Assembly: GCA_000231825.2 (NCBI GenBank)
Contig: JH720314.1
Coordinates: 434,001-498,000, forward strand
Reading direction: 5' to 3'
Length of the DNA: 64,000 nucleotides
Source of the DNA: Tetrahymena elliotti 4EA
Lineage: Eukaryota; Ciliophora; Oligohymenophorea; Hymenostomatida; Tetrahymenidae
A program made the position numbers and the translations under genes. The first letter of the stretch is position 1, and each line of letters begins with the position of its first letter. Below are positions 26,201 through 39,529 of the stretch, piece after piece. A model generated the notes under the pieces. That model had not been told where the DNA came from and did not search any database. It saw only the letters and a list, made by a program, of their open reading frames with translations.

Positions 26201-28081
26201 ATAAGGTCCTATTGCACAAAAAGCTATTGAAAATGGTTTAAAGAATGGTGGATGGGTTGTATTACAAAACTGCCACTTAGGTAAATCTTTCATGCCTAAA
26301 CTTGAAGAACTCATAGCAAGTTTCAATAATGAAGATTAAGAATTTAATACTGAATTTAGATTATTCTTAACTTCAATGCCTTGTGATTATTTCCCTGTAT
26401 CAATTCTATAAAATGGAGTTAAGCTTACTAACGAACCGTAAAAATTAATTAACTTGAAAATTTTTAATTTAATTTGTTTAATTATTTATTAGTCCAAAGG
26501 GAATCAAATCTAACATCTAAAAGAGTTATGCTGAACTTTCAGAAGAGAGGTTTGAAAGTTGCACTAAAGAAAAGCCCTGGAAGAAGTTGCTTTACTCTAT
26601 CTCATTCTTCCATGCTATCATTCAAGAAAGAAGAAAGTTTGGGCCTTTGGGATGGAATATCAGGTATGAATTCAATGACTCTGATTTGGATACTAGTATT
26701 ACTATCCTACGTGATATGCTTGAAGTTAATGAAGATATTCCTTGGGATGCATTAAGATATGTTATAGGTTAAATCACTTATGGTGGTCGTGTCACAGATG
26801 ACTGGGATAGAAGAACCTTGATGGCCATTCTAAATAGCTTCCTTAATGAAGAAGTATTACTTGACACTTATAAATTCTCTGAATCAGGAATTTATATGTC
26901 AACTAAAATAGGAAAATTGAAAGACTATAGGTAAATAATTTATCAATCATTCATTAAGATGATATTTTAATTCATTCTATAAAAAAAAGATCAATAATTG
27001 AAAAATACCCTGCTTTTGAATCTCCTGAAGTCTTTGGTATGCACGAAAATGCTAACATTACATTCTAACTTAAGGAGTCAAAGATAGCTCTTGATACCAT
27101 TCTCAACATGTAACCAAGAGAAAATTCTGGAAGTGGAGAAGGTTAAAAGACTCCTGATTAAGTAATAGAAGAAATGTGTAACATGTTTGAAGAAAGACTA
27201 CCTCCTCCTCTAAAAAAAGAAGTATTCACTTCTAAAAAACCAGAATCAATTGATTCCCTTTAGGTTTGCATGGTAAATTTCCATTAAAATTTATTTATAA
27301 AATTCAATGAAAAAGTCTTTTGATTATTAAATTTATTTTTTGTAATAAATAGAACTAAGAATGTGAAAGATTTAATAAGCTACTTTCTGTGATGAAATTA
27401 AGTTTGAGTAATTTGAAAAAAGCCATTAAGGGTGAGGTTGTAATGAGTGCAGAACTTGATAAGACTTATACAAGTATGATGAATAATATAGTTCCTGATA
27501 TGTGGAAGGCTCGTTCTTATCCTTCATTGAAACCTTTGCAAAGTTGGTTTGATGATCTTGTAAAAAGAACTGAATTTTTCCGTTAGTGGCTTAATTTGGA
27601 AGGAAAACCCAAGGTTTACTGGCTCCCAGCTTTCTTCTTCCCTTAAGGTTTCTTAACATCAGTTTTGTAAAACTTTGCTCGTTAAAATAAAATTGCTATT
27701 GATGTGCTCAATTTCGGATTTAAATTTACTAAATATGCTGAACCTGAATAAGTTATTGAAATGTCACTATCTGGAGCTTATATTTATGGTCTATTTATTG
27801 AAGGTTGCTAATTTGATGTTAATAAGGGATTATTAGAAGATAGTAATCCAGGCGTTATGTATACTTCAGCTCCTGTAATAGAATTTGTACCTCATGAAAA
27901 CTATTAATCAAAACCTGAAGATTATAGAATGCCTGTATATAAAACAACTTCAAGGGCAGGTACACTATCAACGACAGGTCACTCAACTAATTTCATCATA
28001 GGTATTGATACACCAACTAAAAAGAAACCAGAATATTGGGTATTAAAGGGAGCTGCTTATACATGTGCTTTGAATGATTGA
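14236..28081 (+). CDS. Axonemal inner-arm dynein heavy chain, complete
   Basis: Motor subunit of a probably single-headed inner dynein arm: an ATP-driven, minus-end-directed motor that bends the axoneme. The gene has about 23 short introns and encodes about 4,100 residues. After a basic, variable 170-residue N terminus comes a conserved [13 protein letters not shown] junction created by splicing 14899-15254, then the tail. Walker A motifs are: AAA1 GPAGTGKT (19138-19161, Walker B CLDEFNRI), AAA2 GPTMGGKS (20117-20140), AAA3 GLTGTGKT (from 21279, with FIDDINMP) and AAA4 GVGGSGKK (22450-22473). The stalk coiled coils and microtubule-binding tip lie at about 23.2-24.3 kb, followed by AAA5, AAA6 and a long C-terminal domain (FFFPQGFLTSVLQNFAR; ends [12 protein letters not shown]). 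The C terminus is of DNAH1/3/6/7/12 type rather than cytoplasmic or outer-arm type. The exact Tetrahymena DYH number cannot be given without alignment. Confidence 0.97.
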
Positions 28082-29105
28082 TTATAAAATAAATAAATTA
28101 ACTTGAATAATTTATTAAACTAAATTTAATAAAATTCTATTTATTTGCATTAAAATAATTTTACACTGAGTTTTTTCTATTTTAATTTTGCTTAATTTCA
28201 TATTGAGGTAATTAATTATATATATTTTAGATACTATATTATTTCTACATATTAGATTTAATTAATGATTTGATAAATTTTTATTTCATCTGTAAAATGT
28301 TTTCATAAGTAGTATTTTTATTAAAAGATATCTTTTAGAAATTTGAGGTTAATAAAACATTTATTTTTACAGACTTTACTTTTTTTCTATTGTGTTTATT
28401 TATTTTTTATTTTACTTTTACAAGGAAATAGATAATATTTGTTCTAATTTGTGAGCAAAAATAAAAAGATAATTTCTTATTTTATTCTTTTAAATTGAGA
28501 AAAAGATATTATTTTTTATAAATTTAAAAAATTTAAGTTCTATAATTTTATTTGGTTTTTAAAATAATATTTCTAATAAAAAGACTACTCAATTTTTTGA
28601 ATGATGATTATTTGATCTAAATATTTGTTTTCAATTTTTACTTATTTTATTTTAAAATTTTTAATTTAATTGAAATTAGATGAAAATTGATTTTTAGAAA
28701 AACATACAGTTTGTTACAATAATATTTCATTTGGATAAAGTAAATTAGTTATTTTCAAAACTCCTCATAAAATTTATTACTTAATAAGTCAAAATTGTTT
28801 TTAATTAGATTTATATGAAAATGAATCTATTAGTGAAAAATAAGTTAAAATAAAAAATGTAAGATTTAGGTTTATATTTTATTTAATATTTTAACTTATT
28901 TTAATATTCACTTATGATAAATTTTACATTCAAAATTGAATAACTAAAAATATTTTTAGGGATTTGTAAATGAATTCTAAATTCGTTAAAAAAAAGCTTT
29001 AAACTATTAATTTACCAATAATTTAGAATTAAGAACTTTTAATTAGAGAACAAGATATACAAAAATAATTAATATTGTATATTAATTGATAAATAGATAG
29101 ATAAC
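28082..29105. other. Intergenic spacer, promoter of next gene
   Basis: AT-rich, no coding stretch. It contains the dynein 3' UTR and the upstream region of the XK-like/LRR gene. Nothing else that I can support. Confidence 0.6.
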
Positions 29106-32100
29106 ATGTCAAGTTAAGGTTCTGTTTCTCTGTAGATATTTATTTTTTTTATAAATATAAGCCTTGCTATTTTTGATAAAGTGTCTCACATTCTATATTA
29201 TTTTAAGTAAAACATTTAGGCTTCTTACCTTTAAGGACTTATATTGTTTTTTTTATTTGCTTCACCAATTGTCTAGGCTATATCATGGGCTATTATTTTA
29301 GGTTAGATTAGTTTGGGAGAAAAATTTTCAGAAAATGTGAAAGTTAAAAATGCCAAAACTTAATTTTAGTATTATAGGTTGATTGTTTATGAAGGGCTTA
29401 TTTATATTTTAAAGCTAATCAAGTGCATCATACTACAAATTCCTTTATCTTTGCTTATAACTATTCTTTAAGAGATAAAGATGTTTCCCGTAGCTTTATT
29501 TGGGTACTCCTACTTAAAATATAAAGCTATCATTACAACAACAATTATGAACAATATAGCTCCTCTTATAGAAGAAAAGAGGAAGCTAGAGCTGTAAAAA
29601 AAGGAAAAACAAATTAATTATTCATAAAATTTAGAAAGAATTTAACAAACTAGAAGGAGAGGATTAAATTAAATTAACAACTTTTAAGATGCTGTAAATA
29701 ATTATGATTAGAATGTTAACTAAACTAATCTAGATTAATAAGGAGGATAATAACAAGATAAGCACTTAGATATGTCTGTGGAGCATAAATAATAGATAAG
29801 GCATAGCTTGCTTTAAAACTAATATGAGAAAAAGTAAACTAAAATGAGTAAAAACACAAGCATCAAAAGCAACCTTTTTGAAAACTAAGATATTTAATTG
29901 AATTAATAAAGTCTTTCTAAATAATTAAATAATTAAAATATTCTCCTATAAAGATGTACGATACTTATTTATACTAATTCAATAAAAATTAATATTTTAT
30001 TATTTTTAAAATAAAAAGAGTCTAATTCAGGTAGTATTAATATTCCTATTAACATGGTAGATAAGTACTAAAATTAACCTCAATAACTTAATATTGATAG
30101 TAGATAGTCAGTTGCAAGTTCTTAAGATGATGAAGATGATATCTATTTAGATTAGGATGCTAGCTATTGTGAAAATGATTTAGAAATATAAAAAAAAGAT
30201 TCTCTTTATGTAAATAAATTAAAACCTGGTGGTTTGCAAAAGAAAAGCTTTGCTAAAATTATATAAATGGTTCAATAAAAGAATTTTGAAATGACTGGAA
30301 AAAACAATTAATTTTTATAAGGAAATAGCAGAAAGTCTAATTTCAATGGCAAAATTTAAAATTAGTAAGAAAATTCATAAAATGATTTATTAAAACATAA
30401 TCTAGATGTTCTTTTAGATGCTAATAGTTAACCGACTCTTGCAATGCTAGTCTTTGATAAAAATTTAAATAATTTTTTGTTAATCACAAATATTATTTAA
30501 ACTTTCTTTGAAGCATTACCTTTAAGTATTCTGCAATATATAAATAATGAATTAGGTTAACTTTGGTATAATAAAGATGGCACATATAATTATTTAGTAA
30601 TGATGTCTTTTTTTTCGAGTTGTTTGATGATATTTCAGTTTGGTGTTTAGCTTATTTAATTACTTTACAGTAAAAATATCTCAATTTTCTACCAAACTAT
30701 GCAATATTTAAATGAATATAATGATAAAGAAAAAGTGCATAATTAATCTGCTTCATATAACCTGGGATCTTTATTCCCAATGACTTCTACAGTTAATATT
30801 TAAAAAATAAATTAGCTTGAAAAATTAAATAACCTATCATAAGGAGCCTTAGACAAAATTTCAATTCTAACAATATCCTTGCCAGATAACGCTGTATATT
30901 TTGAGAATATAATAACTTTAACCAAAGAAATAATAGTTAAAATAAAAAATCTATCACAGCTGCATTTAAATTTTAAGTAAAATAAACTCTAAAACAATTT
31001 CATAATTTATAAAATATTGAATTAGAAATAATAGGATTAAAGAATTAACTAAAATATAAGAAATACTAACCTTGGCATTTAACTAAAAAAAGTTAAGTAC
31101 GATAAGCTTGAGGTTGCAAGATAATATGTATGATGTAAAAAATTCGAATGAATTGGTAAATAAATTTCAATTATGGGAATATAACAAAATCAAAAAGGAA
31201 TCTATCAAAGTTAATAAAATAATTATAGAGTAAGATTAATTAGATTAATTTTCTAAATTGAAAAATATTATTTAAATTAATAGTGACTATCAAACAATAA
31301 TTGGAATAAAAAATGATGCAATTCTTTAAGAAAAATATAATGCTTATAAAGAACTTATTCATATTCCAAAAAACTAGCAAAAGAAATACAAGTTTTACTA
31401 TCATTCTAAGTAAAATTATTATTATTTATTTATTTATTTATCTTCTTTTATCTTTTTCTTATTTTAAATAATAACAAAAGCTCTGAATAGGTTAGTTTTA
31501 AAACATTTACTAATATCCTTTCTTATATATTGAATTACCTTCCAGGACTAAAAAATTTTTAGTTAATTCTATTCTAAGTTTTGGGAGAATCATCTAAATA
31601 TACAAAACTAATTTAAGAATTTAGTAAGATGACTTTCTTAAATTAATTTATTATTGGTTCAGAGTAAATTAATTTTAAATTATTAATATAAAATGTATTT
31701 TAAGATTGTTTTAAATGATTAGAGATAATGGAATATTAGGCTCTTATGGATTTGATTTGTAAGCCAAAAATTCAAAAGTTGTTTTTAACAAATAAAATTT
31801 GTAATTTTAATTTTTTTTTATTTTGAGATTTGTATTAATCTGTTTTTATTTGGTAGCGATTTACAGCTTGATTCATAAATACTAATTTTAGATTATGAGC
31901 TGCAAAAACATAATATAAAGTAGAATATTGAGTAATTTATTCTCAATTATTAACCTCAGATACTTTATTAATCTCTTGAAAAAGAATAAAATAATGATTG
32001 TTTAATTTCTAGAGGAATTGATATTATTACAAAATACACCAAAATAACCAGTTTAGAATTTATTTTAAAAGATTGTGTTTTATAGCATCGATTCTTGATG

Positions 32101-33943
32101 AGTATGAAAGATATTTTTACTTTTCTCCCAAAATTGCATAGCTTGGGAATCGACTTTAGGTATTTAATTTAATTAAATTTCAAGTAATTTTTACAATTTT
32201 CTTATTTATTTAGTACTTGTTAATTTGACTCAAAAAAATTCTTAAATAATTTTTTTGTCGAGTTTTAGCTTTCATGCTCTAAATTAGTAAAATTTACCAT
32301 AGACCTTTCAGGGTAAATACTCTATGCCAATAAATATCTTTAATTTAAATTTAAAATCAAAAGGGTTTATATTGATGAGCAAGTTCTTACTCTTTTCAAA
32401 AATACAATAAAATTAATGGAAAATTTAGAAGATCTATCAATCAAATTGAAGTAAAAAAAGTATCTTCTTTACTACTTTTATCAAAAATTTTTTTATCCAA
32501 ATTAGGGGAATTCCTATTGAGCGTTTTTAAGACAAAAAAGCTTTAGTATAATAAACTTAAAAGTTAAAATGCTTGGAAATTTAGTTATGGTAAGAAAAAA
32601 CTTTTATTCTAATTTTTTGAAAAATATTTTTTTTATTTGAAATAGGGAAAATTCAAACAAATAATAAATGGATTAACCTTAAATCAATTTATTTGAAGGA
32701 ACTTTAAATAACCCCGAAAAAATAAAATTAAGTTTAAGGTAAATTAATTATTTAGATATTAAGTGATAAAAATCTTATTTTTTAAGGAAAAATGATATAA
32801 AAGACGATAATTTGTAAATTTTAATCAAAAATATAAATGGGCCTGAAAGTCTTTAAGAACTTGTTCTTGATTACTAATAAAATTAAATTGAAGGTAGCTC
32901 CCTTCACTAATTCTCATCTGATCTGTAAATAATGTGTAATTTGAAATATCTGGTGATTAATTTACAGTAAAATTCAAACATTTTTAAATATCCTCTAAAT
33001 CTAAAATTAATTTTTTACTAAAATTTAGCTAAAACAAAGTTGCGGATTTTTTTTGCAAATAGATATTGAGGGGGTGCTTAGCTTTGCAAAACTGCACTAA
33101 AATGGAATTGGATTTTGGGTAATTTTCCTTTCAACAAGATATCGCAACATATAAATTAAAAAATAGTTATAATTCTATTACAGATGATTCTGCTTCGGAT
33201 TGGGTTAGAAACCTCGCCATACTTCCTTGCACTGAATATTTATCATTAAATTTTGAGTAATCTGCCTTTATGCCTAGTTAAAAAAATTAAAATTTTTTAA
33301 TATTTTACAGAAAGAATTGCTTAACAAATCAATTTATTGAAGTTTTTTGCAGCAAGATTTAAACCTTACAATAATTTGCCTCCTATTCCATTTTGATTAA
33401 GTAAATTTTTTTAGAAATTGAGGTGAATTTAAATTTCATTATTTTTATTTAGTAACAACAATTTTGAAATTGAGAAACTGAAAGAATTTATTGTAACTTC
33501 ACTAATAATTTAAAACTAAAGTAGATATATTGGATATCTTTGAGTTTAATGCTTATTCAAAAAAATCTATGTTTAATTTATTTTAATTTCAGCTAAATTT
33601 AGTTTTTGATAAATTTTAATTTAAAAATAACAATTATGAATTAGTAAGACAGATTGAAATAAATAGTAACTTCATTAATAAATTTATTTATAATAATATG
33701 GATATTATCATTGCTATCTTTGACTTAATTATTTAATTTAATCAAAAATCTAAAACTATTTAAAATGTATTAAAATTGAATGTTGTTTGTAAATATATTT
33801 ATTTATTTTTTGTTTTCCTTATAAAAAAATCTTGGTTTATTTGTTTTACTCACTTATTATTTATGTATTTAATTTTTTTCAAGCGGGTTTTTACAAATAA
33901 TATGAGTGAATAAAGGCATAAATTAATAATTATGACTGAGTGA
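29106..33943 (+). CDS. Membrane protein with XK-like segments fused to RNI-type leucine-rich repeats
   Basis: The N-terminal part has several hydrophobic helices (LQGLILFFLFASPIVQAISW; ISLLITILQ-like stretch) and, after a polar Gln/Asn-rich loop, IIQTFFEALPLSILQYI. That last segment resembles the FxExxPQ-LQ segment of XK-related scramblase proteins. The C-terminal part is a run of divergent leucine-rich units (ISLRLQDN, KLHSLGIDFS, NLEDLSIKL, SLQELVLDY) spread over many short exons. Two introns that keep the frame open were traced in full, 29956-30018 and 30977-31034. The second one links the membrane region directly to the repeats. An apparent TGA near 31718 falls in a GTATTTTAAG...ATTAG intron. 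Exons after 31.4 kb are approximate. The stop at 33941-33943 belongs to the last open exon and may shift. Function unknown; the XK resemblance is by eye. Confidence 0.6.
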
Positions 33944-34262
33944 GTTTGTTAAAATTAACTTTGACCGATCAGAAATATATCATTTACTCTAGAGATAACA
34001 CCAAATAAACCAAAGTTTTTTTTGAAATTTATGTCATGGTTGATATCACTTAACTTTGTGGATCTAGATTAGATATACTAATTTAAAATTTTTGCTTATT
34101 TTAACTTCACTTAATGAAAAATTGTAAATGAGCCTTTATAAAAAAAACACTTGATTTAGATATATATATATACATTTAGAAAACTAATTATCTTATTCAC
34201 TAATATAAATCAATAAATAATTTCTTAAAAAAAATTCCAAAAAGAAGTATTAAAATAAAAAG

Positions 34263-34565
34263 ATGAACAAATAATTAATTTTATTCTTAGTTTCTATTTT
34301 TGCCTTAGTAACTGTTTCAGTTTTACTTATGAGACCAGCCAACTTTGGTGATCATACTGATTGCTTTTAATACCAAAGCCCTAATAAATGTACTAGTATG
34401 GGTTGTCATTGGGATGGAAGTATGTGCCACAATGTCGATTCTATTATCTTTGAAAAATAAACAGATAGATTGTAAAAGCACAGCTGCCCTAACACCACCA
34501 ATGCTGAGTTATGTAAAAAATACGGATGCCAATTCGATGGACACATCTGTATAGACTTAGATTGA
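34263..34565 (+). CDS. Small secreted protein with a duplicated four-cysteine motif
   Basis: Intronless, 100 residues. The N terminus is a textbook signal peptide (MNKQLILFLVSIFALVTVSV). The mature part consists of two tandem units with identical spacing, C-x8-C-x4-C-x6-C, starting at CFQYQSPNKC and CPNTTNAELC. The units share further residues: a Gly before the third Cys, and an aromatic-Asp-Gly set (HWDG, QFDG) between the third and fourth. Eight cysteines could form four disulfides. Three TAA codons are read as Gln. I do not recognise the family; the duplicated layout suggests a Cys-rich extracellular or granule protein. Confidence 0.85.
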
Positions 34566-35506
34566 ATAAAACCTTCAATGATATGAAATTATTTCAAAAT
34601 AAAACTATACTATTATAAAAAATAATAATTCAGAATAATATAATGTATTTTTATTACCATTATTGTTATTAGTATGTATTCAAGATCTTAAAATTTTCTT
34701 AGCTTCAACTCAAAAATGAATAAATTGTTTAAATTTAACAAAATTATTATCTTAAAACAAGTTTTAATTTACCCCCTATTTCGGAATTCCATTTATAAAT
34801 TTTTGGTTATCTTAGATTCACTTTACAAAATATAAAAATAAACTAAATGTATTATTTTTGTAAAAGAATTTGATGATATAATAGTTAAATTTCTTGAAGC
34901 TAATGTTATTAACTTAGCACATCCTTCTATTAAATATCTTACCATTTAAATAAATCTAAATCTAATTCTTAGAAACTTTTATTCTTGAAAAATATTTTAA
35001 GTGAATAATAATTAAAATAAAGACAATAAGTAAATTTTTCTTAATAAAAAATTATTTTTTAAAAACAAAAAAATAAAAATAAATGATCTATTTTTTAATT
35101 TTACAGTCTTATTATTTATTTTGAGCAAAAAATTTATTTTATTTTATCTTCGTTCAATTTTTAAATTTTAACATTTTCTGTTTTAAAGTTAAAAAATTTA
35201 GAGGAGATCACCTAAGTTTAACAAAAGCATAGAGAAAAAAAGAATAAATTAAATTCTGAAATATTTCCAAAAAAAAGTAAGGTATATTAAATATCAATAA
35301 AGGAAGATGAATTTTTTTTAGTTTTTTTTTAAAAAATAGGTTAAATTTTAGTAATATTTTAACTATAGAATAAGAATACAATAAAGATTTTGAAAACAAA
35401 AAATAATTTAATTTTTTCACAAAATTTTGAATTACAAAGATATTTTATGATTTGTGGTGGAGATTTGAAGGAAGAATGAGTAAATAAGATTATAATTTCA
35501 TTTTCT
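34566..35506. other. Intergenic region between convergent genes
   Basis: AT-rich, between the 3' ends of the Cys-rich gene (plus) and the DENN gene (minus). An open 90-codon plus-strand frame at 34716-34988 exists but looks no better than chance in a code with a single stop. A minus-strand frame at 35208-35420 is Phe/Leu/Lys homopolymer-like and not supported. Confidence 0.5.
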
Positions 35507-38500
35507 TCATTCAAATTGATAATAATTTTCAATAAAATAAGTAAATATTTAAGTGTTTATAAAGTTTTTTAAGAAAATTCTATCTTGTTGATAGGACTTT
35601 TAGATAAGGTTGGTCGAAAAATTCTAATAGTCTATTTGCTGAAAATATTTTAATAAAAATTATTAAAAAATATAAAAATTGGTGTATTATAAGTTACATT
35701 TGTTTCATGGTTTATCATGTTTTCTATTTTTTGAGGAAGTATATCAACAAAGCATTGTCTCAGACTTTCATTGAATATATTTAATATTATTTCTGAAATT
35801 TAATCATCTTGCTTTGTACAGAAATATTTTAATTGATATTCTTCTTTATGCTTTTCTGATTCCTTTTTTGATGGATCGCAGAAAATTGATGGTTTTTTTT
35901 ATATTAAACCTTAGGGATTTATTTGTTAATAAACTTTTTCTATTTTATTATAAAGATTATTTAGATTAGGTTATTCGTTTGTAAGCTTCTTTATAAGCTA
36001 TTTATTATTGCAATATATTTTATGGCAATCAAGATCAAAGAAAATGTGGTCAGGATATTTGTTATATACATCCTCCTTTTATAGATGGTGAGTAGAGTTA
36101 TTTACTCCCATTATAATAGGTACTGGAGAATCAAAGAGTGTTTGCAACGTCTCTGGAAGTAGGTAAATAATTGGATAAGGCCAGCTAAAAGGATAAATTA
36201 GCTATTCGAATGTATGACTATTTTATAAAATGTATTTAGGAAAGTAAGAAATAAAATATTTTTTTACATGGTTTAAGTGAGCAAACATTTGTTTTGACTA
36301 TTAAAAACGATTGTGTTTTCTGTAAGTATTGCATTAAAAATAAACATCAAGTTTTGCAAACTTAAATTAGATAAAGATAAGGCCAAACTCCATTTATGTG
36401 TATGAATTTATATCATTTTTTAACTCCCAATTACATATTTGTAAGGTCCAGCTAATGTATCAATAATTATAATTTGTTAAAAGTCAGTGATTAAAATATC
36501 TCTATATGATAAAAACACATCATTCATATTTTCCTTTATAATTGATTAAACACAATCCCCATCTAGTTTATAGATAATCTTAGGATCAGATGATTCTAAT
36601 TCACTAAATGAAGAAGTTCTTGAAATTTTTATTTAATCTTTTGAAAATTAAAAAATTAGGATATTTTTGAATTATTTTAATAATTTACTTAACACATTTA
36701 TCAACATTTCTTAAAATAATTCCTAAAAGGGATAGTATGTTACAAAACAATAAACTCTTTTAGTCTCCCAAAAGGTTCTTAACTTATGATTCTCTAGCTA
36801 GAAATATGATTCATCAGTTGTCTTTTTTTAGAAAAATAAGTAAAATATTAACAAAATACTCAATGATTTTATTCTACTGTTTCCAAGTAATCTCTATTTT
36901 TGAAGCAATAGCAATACAATAGTCTATGTGGATTTATTTAATTTAAAACACTCTAATCTTTGTAATTAATGCTATCATAGTGGGCTGAACTTTTCATAGT
37001 AAACATGTAGAATTTGTTCTAAATCATTGTTTTACTGTTTGAGAGAATAAACCTTTTTAGATAAATAAATGTGATTTTTTGGATGAAAAAAATAATTTTT
37101 ATTACTGTGTCACTTTTCTAAATGAAGTTTAAATCTTAATTTTTTTTGACTTTATTCCTTTTGGGAAAGCAAATTCATGAATAATCTTTAAAACTTAGCT
37201 TTTCATTTAAAATAATATGTTTTTATTTATATTTGGAATGAAAAGTGTATTTTACTCTGTTGGATCATCTTCATTAAGTTAAGGATAAGAGTATAAAATT
37301 TTACCAGGAAGAAGTCCTTATACAGTTTAGCTATCTTAATCAAATTCTTTCATATCATCTTTGTCACAGCCTAAAATAAAAAACTTTTCAAATAATCTGT
37401 TGTTTTGTTAAGAGATGTTAGGAATGCTAGTAGAGAGTGTAAGTCCTTCCTCTGGAATTTAATTTAAAGTAGATTAGTTCTAAATTATGTTATGGTTGTT
37501 ATTTTCATTATTTTTGTTATTATTATTTTCGTTGTTATTGGTAAAGCTACTAACAGCTATTTCACTTTGAATAGAGTTTGGAGTTTCGAAATCAGAGTCT
37601 TTTTTTGAGCTTCCTTCTTTATTGATTGAATTTTTTAATTTATCAACTTCATTATGAGAACTAGCCCTTTTATTAGTCATTATAATTGACTTTATTGATT
37701 AATTTTAAGAACCTACTCCAGCACCTCCTAAACTGTCTAATTCTTCAAATTACTCAATAGTCGATCTAATAGTCGAATGAGTTTTGGACATTCTTCTTTA
37801 GAATTTAATATGCACTTGTTATTTAAATTAGCTTGTTTTGTTACTTGAACTTTTCTTACTAAATGTTATTTAAGGAAGCTCCTAAACTGCATTGTTGATA
37901 GAATCATTGTTAGAAAACATATTCTCTTTCTAGCTATCTACTTCTTTATTTTCATTCTATGATTTTTCTAATGACTCATTGTTTTCCTCATCTAAATTTT
38001 CTTCTAAACCATTGTGGCTGCTAGTTACTTGTTTTATTTCTTTTCCAAACATTTTATATCCTATTTATTTTGTATCTTAAAAGGGACTCAGCACCTAACT
38101 ATTATTAATTGAATCTTGATATTCACTCTCATAGTTTCTGGCTACAATAGATTTACTAATTGCTCTTATGTGATCAGCCCCTATATTTATTTTATCAAAT
38201 TTGATTTGCTTTCATATTTAATTACTTAGTTTTATTTTTAAAATGTAAATATTTGAGTAAACTTTTAGTTACCTTTATCATTATTAAACCTCACTGAAAT
38301 GGTCGTTGTCCTCTTTCTACTTCTTTCAAATTTTTAAGGAACAGAATCTTCATCAGATATTTAGGAGCTTTAACTACTTGCTGATAATTGACTACTGCTG
38401 CTTTTTCTTTAAAGAGATTTTTCGCATTTCATAGCTAGTGCAGTATTGTTTCCGTTTTGAGTGTACAAAGATTAAATCATATTAGAGCTTAATGTAGGAG

Positions 38501-38968
38501 TGATATAATTTTTACTATTATTTTAGATTCCTCCTTAAATTAGTGGTAATTGACATTTAGAACACAAAATTATTTCTGTTTTAGAAAACGTTTCTGATTT
38601 TAGCTTTTCATTTTTTTTAACTTCATCTTCCAATAGCTCTTTTGCTTCCTTAGCTTCTTTTTATGCCTTAAACAGCTATTATCTCAAACTATTTACTTCT
38701 TGGTGAATTTCATCATTCTTCTCTTTCTCAAAATCTAATTGCTATAAAATAAAAATAAATTTAACTACTAAATAAGGAATATTTGGATTTTTTATCTTTG
38801 AAAATGAAAGATGTAAATATTGATCAGCAAGTAAGTTATGTCAAAAATTATTATGATAAATACTTTCTTTATTTAGTCATTAAGTGTCTTCAACCTTTCT
38901 GCTCTTTTTTCACTCTTGTCAAGCAGATCTTCCAATTATTTATATTTATCCTTGCTATGTTCACTCAT
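35507..38968 (-). CDS. DENN-domain protein (Rab GEF-like) with N-terminal coiled coil
   Basis: DENN proteins usually activate Rab GTPases by nucleotide exchange. The start MSEHSKDKYKQLEDLL opens a coiled coil that continues in exon 2 (EVNSLRQQLFKAQKEAKE) and ends at a CSKC pair. A long Ser/Asn-rich disordered region follows (about 38.4-37.4 kb). All three DENN parts are then visible: uDENN (FEKFFILG, then PGKILYSYP and IHEFAFPKG), the central domain (LQNLMFIFNAILTENTIVF, LFDSPVPIIMGV, HIFFDLD) and dDENN (FLKNFINTQIFTYFIENY just before the TGA at 35507-35509). A short intron after NHETN joins the last exon. A Cys pair and coiled coil ahead of a DENN module is not a layout I can match to a named subfamily. 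Introns in the middle were not all traced. Confidence 0.85.
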
Positions 38969-39529
38969 AGGATGATGCGCTAATTTAAAAATTATAAATA
39001 AGTTGCTAACTTAAGATAATTGAATGAATCTTATTAATTTTTATTTTACAAAAATAGGATATTCAATTATTAGTATTGATTATTAAAAAATAATTGCGAA
39101 CTTATTTTACATTTATTCTAACTTTTGGTTCAATCAAATTGAATTTCAACTCTACATAATTTATCATATTAACCTATTTTCTAAATAATTATTTTTGTAA
39201 TTAATTCTAAATTGATGTTACTTACAGTAATTACAAATATCTTCTATGTAAATTAATATATTTGGTATTTATTTTAAAGAAAATACAGAGTTAATTCTTT
39301 TATGTGGTCATTTCTTTTTTAAGTATTTTATTTAATTATTGATGGAATTTATTGGTTATTTAGTGTTTGCTAAAAAAATATAAAAGTTATTTTATTGACA
39401 TATGAATAAATATACTGAATCATTTTTATTTAGAATTAGCTGCTTTTAGTGATTAATAGATTGTGTATCTCTACAAAAAATTAAAATTTATAACGAAATT
39501 TATTTTCGAATTTACTATTTTTCTAAAAA
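38969..39529. promoter_or_regulatory. Divergent intergenic region between DENN and LRR genes
   Basis: 561 bp of AT-rich sequence between two start codons pointing away from each other, so it must hold both 5' UTRs and promoters. No recognisable motif can be singled out in such biased sequence. Confidence 0.5.

Noticed and set aside
31705..31745. Apparent premature TGA in the LRR region
   Set aside because: A GTATTTTAAG...ATTAG intron removes it and restores a repeat-like frame.
34716..34988. 90-codon plus-strand open frame
   Set aside because: With TGA as the only stop and about 80% AT, frames this long are common by chance; no homology or coding bias.
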